From assembly GCA_017378975.1 (NCBI GenBank), contig JAFNXT010000227.1, positions 1 through 9,555 of the forward strand: a stretch of DNA of 9,555 bases, given 5' to 3'. The number at the start of each line of letters is the position of its first letter. Within the stretch, counting starts at the first letter, position 1. Positions 6,764 to 9,555 of this stretch are shown here, in pieces. Under the pieces are notes generated by a model. It saw only the letters and a program-made list of their open reading frames with translations. It was not told where the DNA came from and ran no database searches. The stretch comes from Oscillospiraceae bacterium. GTDB lineage: Bacteria > Bacillota > Clostridia > Oscillospirales > Oscillospiraceae. Position numbers and translations under genes: made by a program.

Positions 6764-7117
6764 ATGCGATCAAAGAAATGGCGCTCCGCGCTGGCAGGGA
6801 CTCTGGCCGGTATCGTCAACGGGCTCTTCGGTGCCGGGGGTGGGATGCTGTTGGTCCCGCTCCTGCGGTCCTCCGGCGTCTTCGGGGAAGATGAAGTGTT
6901 CCGGGCCTCGGTCATGATCATGCTCCCCATGTGTATCCTCTCTCTGACCCTGGGGACCAAAGGATCACTGCCCTGGTCCGAAGCCCTCCCCTATTTACTT
7001 GGCGCGATCCCCGGCGGTCTGGCGGCGATCGTCATCGGGAAGAGGATCCGCACCCTGTGGCTCCACAGGATCTTGGGGGTCCTGATCCTTTACGGAGGTG
7101 TTCGTTACCTGTGCTGA
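6764..7117 (+). CDS. TauE/SafE-type permease, N-terminal half as a separate protein
   Basis: This 117-residue membrane protein corresponds to one repeat of the TauE/SafE (TSUP) family of sulfite/organosulfonate and other anion exporters, which are normally about 250 residues with two homologous halves. Hydrophobic segments lie at about 8-34, 47-66 and 75-93, with a last one at 101-116. The glycine-rich signature NGLFGAGGGMLLVPLL (19-34) is characteristic of the family. The ATG at 6764 has GGAGG 9 nt upstream, in the arm of the preceding terminator; an in-frame ATG at 6713 lacks a comparable site and would put the hairpin in the coding region. Its stop overlaps the start of the second half, so the two are probably made together and form one carrier. 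The transported substrate is unknown. Confidence 0.78.
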   Translation: MRSKKWRSALAGTLAGIVNGLFGAGGGMLLVPLLRSSGVFGEDEVFRASVMIMLPMCILSLTLGTKGSLPWSEALPYLLGAIPGGLAAIVIGKRIRTLWLHRILGVLILYGGVRYLC

Positions 7118-7473
7118 TCCATATCCTGATCGGTGCCCTGCTGGGTACCTTGGCCGGTCTTGGCACCGGTGGCGGCAGTCTGCTGGTCCTGTGGCTCACG
7201 CTGATCCAGGGCATGGACCAGCCCACCGCCCGGACCGTGAACCTGATGTTCTTCCTCCCCTGTGCCCTGATCGCCGGGATCGCCCACCTACGGCAGGGCG
7301 CGATCGACTATCGGAAGCTCCTTCTCCCGACGGTCTGTGGCTGTGTGGCAGCCGCTGTGTTCACGGCCCTCGGAAAGCAAATGGACACCGACCGGCTCCG
7401 TAAGCTGTTCGGTGTCCTGCTGATCTTCACTTCGTTCCGGGAGCTCAGTTACCGCCCCAGAAAGCCCAAATAA
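7111..7473 (+). CDS. TauE/SafE-type permease, C-terminal half as a separate protein
   Basis: This 120-residue membrane protein is the second TauE/SafE repeat. It again carries the glycine-rich signature, AGLGTGGGSLLVLWL (14-28), followed by hydrophobic segments at about 44-60, 71-88 and 98-108, and ends in a basic tail. The likely start is GTG at 7111, overlapping the stop of the first half by 7 bp. GGAGGTG at 7094-7100 lies 10 nt before it, inside the first half's coding sequence, so translational coupling is expected. No upstream ATG exists in this frame near the overlap. Its last 25 bp overlap the 3' end of ruvX on the other strand. Having its own Shine-Dalgarno argues for a real split gene rather than a frameshifted single permease, though a recent frameshift is not excluded. 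Confidence 0.75.
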   Translation: MLIHILIGALLGTLAGLGTGGGSLLVLWLTLIQGMDQPTARTVNLMFFLPCALIAGIAHLRQGAIDYRKLLLPTVCGCVAAAVFTALGKQMDTDRLRKLFGVLLIFTSFRELSYRPRKPK

Positions 7474-7865
7474 CCCTCCAGGATCAGGGAGGCGGCCACA
7501 GCATCCACCGTGTCCTTCCGCTTCTTCCCGTGATAATTATGGGCAGAAAGGATGTTGTGGGCTTCCACCGTGGTCCGACGCTCATCCCACAGCTTCACGG
7601 GCAGACCGGTGGCCGCCTCAAGCTGTCCGGCGAACTGACGGCAAAGCTCCGCTCTGGGGCCCTCGGTGCCGTCCATGTTCTTGGGCAGACCAACCACGAT
7701 CTGTCCGACGCTGTTGGCCTGCACCAGCTTCACGATCTCCTCCAGCGTCTTCTCAGGTCTGCGGCTGTGGATCACCGTAGTAGAGCCGACGATAGAGCAC
7801 AGAAGATCCGAAATCGCGATCCCGGTCCGCGCGTCGCCATAGTCCACTGCGAGAATCTTCATCAT
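7449..7865 (-). CDS. ruvX: RuvX / YqgF-type pre-16S rRNA nuclease, putative Holliday junction resolvase
   Basis: The 138-residue protein has an RNase H-like fold. RuvX/YqgF proteins are credited with 5'-end processing of 16S rRNA and were first proposed as Holliday junction resolvases. Visible motifs are ILAVDYGDARTGIAISD at the N terminus (acidic Asp8), VVGLPKNMDGTEGP (57-70), LWDERRTTVEA (92-102) and DTVDAVAASLILEGYL (118-133, second acidic cluster). The length is normal for the family. Start choice: GGAGG directly abuts the upstream ATG at 7874, which is therefore unusable; the ATG at 7865 has a 9-nt spacing, and the ATG at 7862, giving the usual MKILAVDYG start, has 12 nt. The gene is transcribed from its own promoter inside the end of tspO. 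Confidence 0.93.
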   Translation of the reverse strand: MMKILAVDYGDARTGIAISDLLCSIVGSTTVIHSRRPEKTLEEIVKLVQANSVGQIVVGLPKNMDGTEGPRAELCRQFAGQLEAATGLPVKLWDERRTTVEAHNILSAHNYHGKKRKDTVDAVAASLILEGYLGFLGR

Positions 7866-7897
7866 GATATCCATCCTCCAAACATATCGATACCATG

Positions 7898-7926
7898 ATT
7901 ATACACTACATCGGATCAAAGTTCAA
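7898..7926 (-). promoter_or_regulatory. Sigma-A promoter of ruvX within the 3' end of tspO
   Basis: On the minus strand TTGAAC (7921-7926) and a perfect TATAAT (7898-7903) are spaced by 17 bp. The elements lie across the last codons and stop of tspO. Transcription would start near 7891, about 25 nt before the ruvX start, with the GGAGG site at 7875-7879. Confidence 0.7.
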
Positions 7927-8391
7927 TATCCAGATCCCTGCGCTGAGATACCCGGCAAAGGTCAGCCATATAAGATATGGTATCTGCAACACCGCGGCCA
8001 CCGGATCGGTCTTGTTGAACTGACGGATCATGGCGAACACCAGACCCCACAAAACGACCACCAGCAAAAAAGCCGCCCCAAAGTCTTTGACCACAAAGAA
8101 CACCGGGCTCCAGATGAAATTCACCGCCAGTTGCAGGATGAACAGTGCAAGCCCCCTGCCCCGCTCCTTCGACGGTAGTTCCAAACAGATCCGGGCGGCA
8201 CTGATGCCCATGAGAGCATACAATACCGACCAGACCACCGGGAAGACCACTCCCGGCGGCGACAGCGGCGGCTGTGCCACCAGTTCCCGGAAGTTCACAG
8301 CCCCTTCCCTGCTCAAATGACCTGACAGTAATCCCACAGCTTCTACCAGTACCACCCAAAACACGAACGTACGCCATCGGGACCTTTCCAT
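7906..8391 (-). CDS. tspO: TspO/MBR family tryptophan-rich membrane protein
   Basis: This 161-residue integral membrane protein belongs to the TspO/peripheral benzodiazepine receptor family, which binds porphyrins and related tetrapyrroles. Five helices are visible, at about 8-24, 43-66, 81-101, 106-123 and 134-157. Family motifs include PPLSPPGVVFPVVWSVLYALMG (41-62), NFIWSPVFF (91-99) and PYLIWLTFAGYLSAGIWILN (138-157). Length is normal. AGGAGG at 8400-8405 decides the start: the ATG at 8391 has an ideal 8-nt spacing, whereas the GTG at 8400 overlaps the site. The stop codon is TAG. No clear promoter is seen in the 8401-8476 stretch upstream; a TAGAAT at 8410-8415 is too close to the ribosome binding site to serve. 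The physiological ligand in this organism cannot be inferred. Confidence 0.92.
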   Translation of the reverse strand: MERSRWRTFVFWVVLVEAVGLLSGHLSREGAVNFRELVAQPPLSPPGVVFPVVWSVLYALMGISAARICLELPSKERGRGLALFILQLAVNFIWSPVFFVVKDFGAAFLLVVVLWGLVFAMIRQFNKTDPVAAVLQIPYLIWLTFAGYLSAGIWILNFDPM

Positions 8392-8476
8392 CCCCATCAC
8401 CTCCTGACCATTCTATGCTCCTTTCCGCCGCTCCATGACCACCCAGAAAAACTTTGCTTTTCCGGCAAAATATTTG

Positions 8477-8505
8477 TTGACTCTCTTCGTCATATGTGAT
8501 AGAAT
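8477..8505 (+). promoter_or_regulatory. Strong sigma-A promoter of the rpmG-secE-nusG operon
   Basis: TTGACT (8477-8482) and TAGAAT (8500-8505) are spaced by 17 bp, with a TGn extended -10 element directly before the second. Each hexamer matches five of six consensus positions. Transcription should start near 8512, leaving a leader of about 130 nt before rpmG. Confidence 0.85.
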
Positions 8506-8511
8506 GGGTCT

Positions 8512-8640
8512 ACCTGTGAAAAAAGGGTGTATTCGTTATGCCCATTTTTCAGCTCCGGAGCGGCGAATGTAGTTGGCCGCTTGCTAAAATCTTTTCAATA
8601 GCCGGAGTGATACAGGGAGGCAATATAAGGAGGTGCCGTC
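8512..8640 (+). promoter_or_regulatory. Leader of rpmG-secE-nusG with potential stem-loops
   Basis: The untranslated leader can form AGCGGC (8559-8564) with GCCGCT (8576-8581). An outer pairing of CTCCGG (8553-8558) with CCGGAG (8602-8607) would enclose it. No T-tract makes this a convincing terminator. The leader ends in two Shine-Dalgarno-like sequences, AGGGAGG at about 8614-8620 and AAGGAGGTG at 8627-8635; the second is the functional one by spacing. A regulatory role is possible but not recognisable as a known riboswitch or r-protein leader. Confidence 0.4.
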
Positions 8641-8790
8641 ATGCGCGTGAAAGTCACTTTGAGATGCTCCGAGTGCAAGCAGAGAAACTACAACTCCATG
8701 AAGAACAAGAAGAACGACCCCGACCGTCTCGAGATGAAGAAGTACTGCAGATTCTGCAAGAAGCACACCACCCACAACGAGACCAAGTAA
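8641..8790 (+). CDS. rpmG: 50S ribosomal protein L33 (bL33), zinc-ribbon form
   Basis: The 49-residue protein is the large-subunit ribosomal protein bL33. It begins [17 protein letters not shown] and carries the four cysteines of the zinc-binding form: Cys9 and Cys12, then Cys36 and Cys39 in YCRFCKKH. Length and basic composition are normal for the family. The ATG at 8641 follows a near-perfect anti-Shine-Dalgarno complement, AAGGAGGTG, at close spacing. It is the first gene of the rpmG-secE-nusG cluster, an order common in Firmicutes, and its stop codon overlaps the ribosome binding site of secE. Confidence 0.97.
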   Translation: MRVKVTLRCSECKQRNYNSMKNKKNDPDRLEMKKYCRFCKKHTTHNETK

Positions 8791-8805
8791 GGAGGCCCCA
8801 CCAAA

Positions 8806-9036
8806 ATGGCAGAAGTCAAAAAGGAAAACTGGTTCGCAAGAACCTGGGGCAAGGTCTGCAAGTACCTCCGTGAGCTCCGTAGCGAGCTGAAGAAGGTCGT
8901 TTGGCCCACCCCTCAGCAGGTCGTGAAGAACACCCTGATCGTCGTCGCCTGTTGTCTGGTCGTCGGCGTGTTCATCTGGCTGTTCGACTTCGTTGCCGGT
9001 ATCGGCATCAATGCCCTGCTGGACCTGTTCAACTAA
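8806..9036 (+). CDS. secE: Preprotein translocase subunit SecE
   Basis: The 76-residue product is the small SecE clamp subunit of the SecYEG protein-conducting channel in the cytoplasmic membrane. It has a basic amphipathic N-terminal helix (KYLRELRSELKKVVWPT, 19-35) with the conserved Trp33-Pro34-Thr35 hinge, then a single membrane helix (about 41-66). This is the short, one-helix form usual in Gram-positive bacteria. GGAGG overlaps the end of rpmG (8791-8795), 10 nt before the ATG. It sits between rpmG and nusG, its classical place, and is most likely co-transcribed with both. Confidence 0.97.
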   Translation: MAEVKKENWFARTWGKVCKYLRELRSELKKVVWPTPQQVVKNTLIVVACCLVVGVFIWLFDFVAGIGINALLDLFN

Positions 9037-9049
9037 GCAGGTAAGTATC

Positions 9050-9555
9050 ATGGCAGAAAATGCGAAATGGTACGTGGTCCATACCTATTCCGGGTATGAG
9101 AACACCGTAAAGGCCACCATTGAAAAGACCGTCGAGAGCCGTCACCTGCAGGATGTGATCCTGTCCGTGTCCATCCCTCTCGAGACCGTCACCGAGATCA
9201 CCGAGTCCGGCGTGAGCAAGACTTACGACCGTAAGGTGTACCCCGGCTATGTTCTGGTCAAGTTGGTCTACAGCGATGACACCTGGCATGTCATCAAGGA
9301 TGTCCGCGGCGTCACCGGCTTCGTGGGCTCCTCCAGCAACGACCCCACTCCCCTCACCGAGGAAGAAGTCTACGCCATGGGCGTGGAGAAGAAGGAGATC
9401 ATCGTCAACTACGAGGTGGGCGATACCGTCCGGATCCTTGATGGTCCTCTGACTTCCTTCACCGGCACTGTGGAGAGCATCGAGGTCGACAACAACGCGG
9501 TGAACGTGATCGTATCCATGTTCGGCCGCGAGACCTCCGTCGAGTTCGAGCTCGA
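9050..9555 (+). CDS. nusG: Transcription termination/antitermination factor NusG (3' end cut by window)
   Basis: 168 residues are present with no stop before the window end. NusG binds the RNA polymerase clamp and modulates pausing, Rho-dependent termination and transcription-translation coupling. The N-terminal NGN domain starts with AKWYVVHTYSGYENTVK (5-21) and includes RKVYPGYVLV (61-70) and the RGVTGFVGSSSNDPTPLTEEE stretch (86-106). The C-terminal KOW domain is VGDTVRILDGPLTSFTGTVESI (123-144) followed by VSMFGRETSVEFEL (155-168). From the usual length of about 175-180, only around ten residues are missing. The ATG at 9050 lies 13 bp after the secE stop, with a weak AGGT ribosome binding site 8 nt before it, weaker than those of rpmG and secE. 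Confidence 0.96.
   Translation, partial: MAENAKWYVVHTYSGYENTVKATIEKTVESRHLQDVILSVSIPLETVTEITESGVSKTYDRKVYPGYVLVKLVYSDDTWHVIKDVRGVTGFVGSSSNDPTPLTEEEVYAMGVEKKEIIVNYEVGDTVRILDGPLTSFTGTVESIEVDNNAVNVIVSMFGRETSVEFEL

Noticed and set aside
6931..7110. In-frame upstream extension of the second permease half from the ATG at 6931
   Set aside because: The translation is an Arg/Pro-rich out-of-frame reading of the first permease half; hydrophobic, family-like sequence begins only at the GTG at 7111.
8559..8596. Stem-loop followed by AAAATCTTTT in the rpmG leader as an attenuator terminator
   Set aside because: The stem is only six pairs with an 11-base loop, and the T-run is not directly adjacent, so it is too weak to call a terminator.
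8538..8873. Open frame of 111 codons beginning in the leader and running out of frame through rpmG
   Set aside because: It lacks a ribosome binding site and overlaps rpmG, whose four-cysteine zinc-ribbon protein is unmistakable.

Overview
The window looks like a chromosomal housekeeping region of a GC-rich, Gram-positive anaerobe in the Clostridia, probably Oscillospiraceae/Ruminococcaceae. The evidence is strong AGGAGG ribosome binding sites, consensus sigma-A promoters, a DUF1292 gene, a zinc-ribbon bL33, a membrane-anchored parvulin foldase, a clostridial-type 6S RNA candidate and an ECF-transporter ATPase. Genus cannot be fixed from the sequence alone. I see no mobile element, CRISPR array, tRNA or rRNA.

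Left block (1-4090, minus strand). A probable three-gene operon is read leftwards from an extended -10 promoter at about 4067-4077: a bifunctional class A penicillin-binding protein, a COG1092-type SAM-dependent methyltransferase that overlaps it by 4 bp (ATGA), and, 16 bp further on, the start of an EcfA1-type ATPase cut by the window edge. The penicillin-binding protein has two odd parts: a five-cysteine zinc-ribbon-like insert between its two catalytic domains, and an acidic Asp-Pro repeat tail.

Centre (4180-6763, plus strand). Divergent from the penicillin-binding protein lies a small DUF1292 gene. It is followed by a structured RNA ending in a textbook terminator; its closing stem and internal hairpins fit 6S RNA. 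Then comes a consensus promoter (TTGAAA-17-TATAAT) driving a long, membrane-anchored peptidyl-prolyl isomerase (PrsA/SurA-like). A hairpin terminator follows the foldase gene, and its 3' arm also carries the Shine-Dalgarno of the next gene.

Right-centre (6764-8391). Two overlapping ORFs each encode half of a TauE/SafE-type membrane permease. They run convergently into ruvX, with a 25-bp tail-to-tail overlap. Upstream of ruvX on the minus strand is tspO, and ruvX has its own sigma-A promoter inside the end of tspO.

Right end (8477-9555, plus strand). A strong promoter (TTGACT-17-TAGAAT, extended -10) and a leader of about 130 nt precede the classical rpmG-secE-nusG cluster: ribosomal protein bL33, the SecE translocase subunit and the NusG transcription factor. 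NusG is truncated by the window end, lacking only about its last ten residues.

Most of the window is conserved cell-envelope, secretion, translation and transcription machinery. The less ordinary items are the cysteine-rich insert in the penicillin-binding protein, the split permease, the terminator that overlaps a ribosome binding site, and the 6S RNA candidate. I do not see a convincing undescribed multi-gene system.
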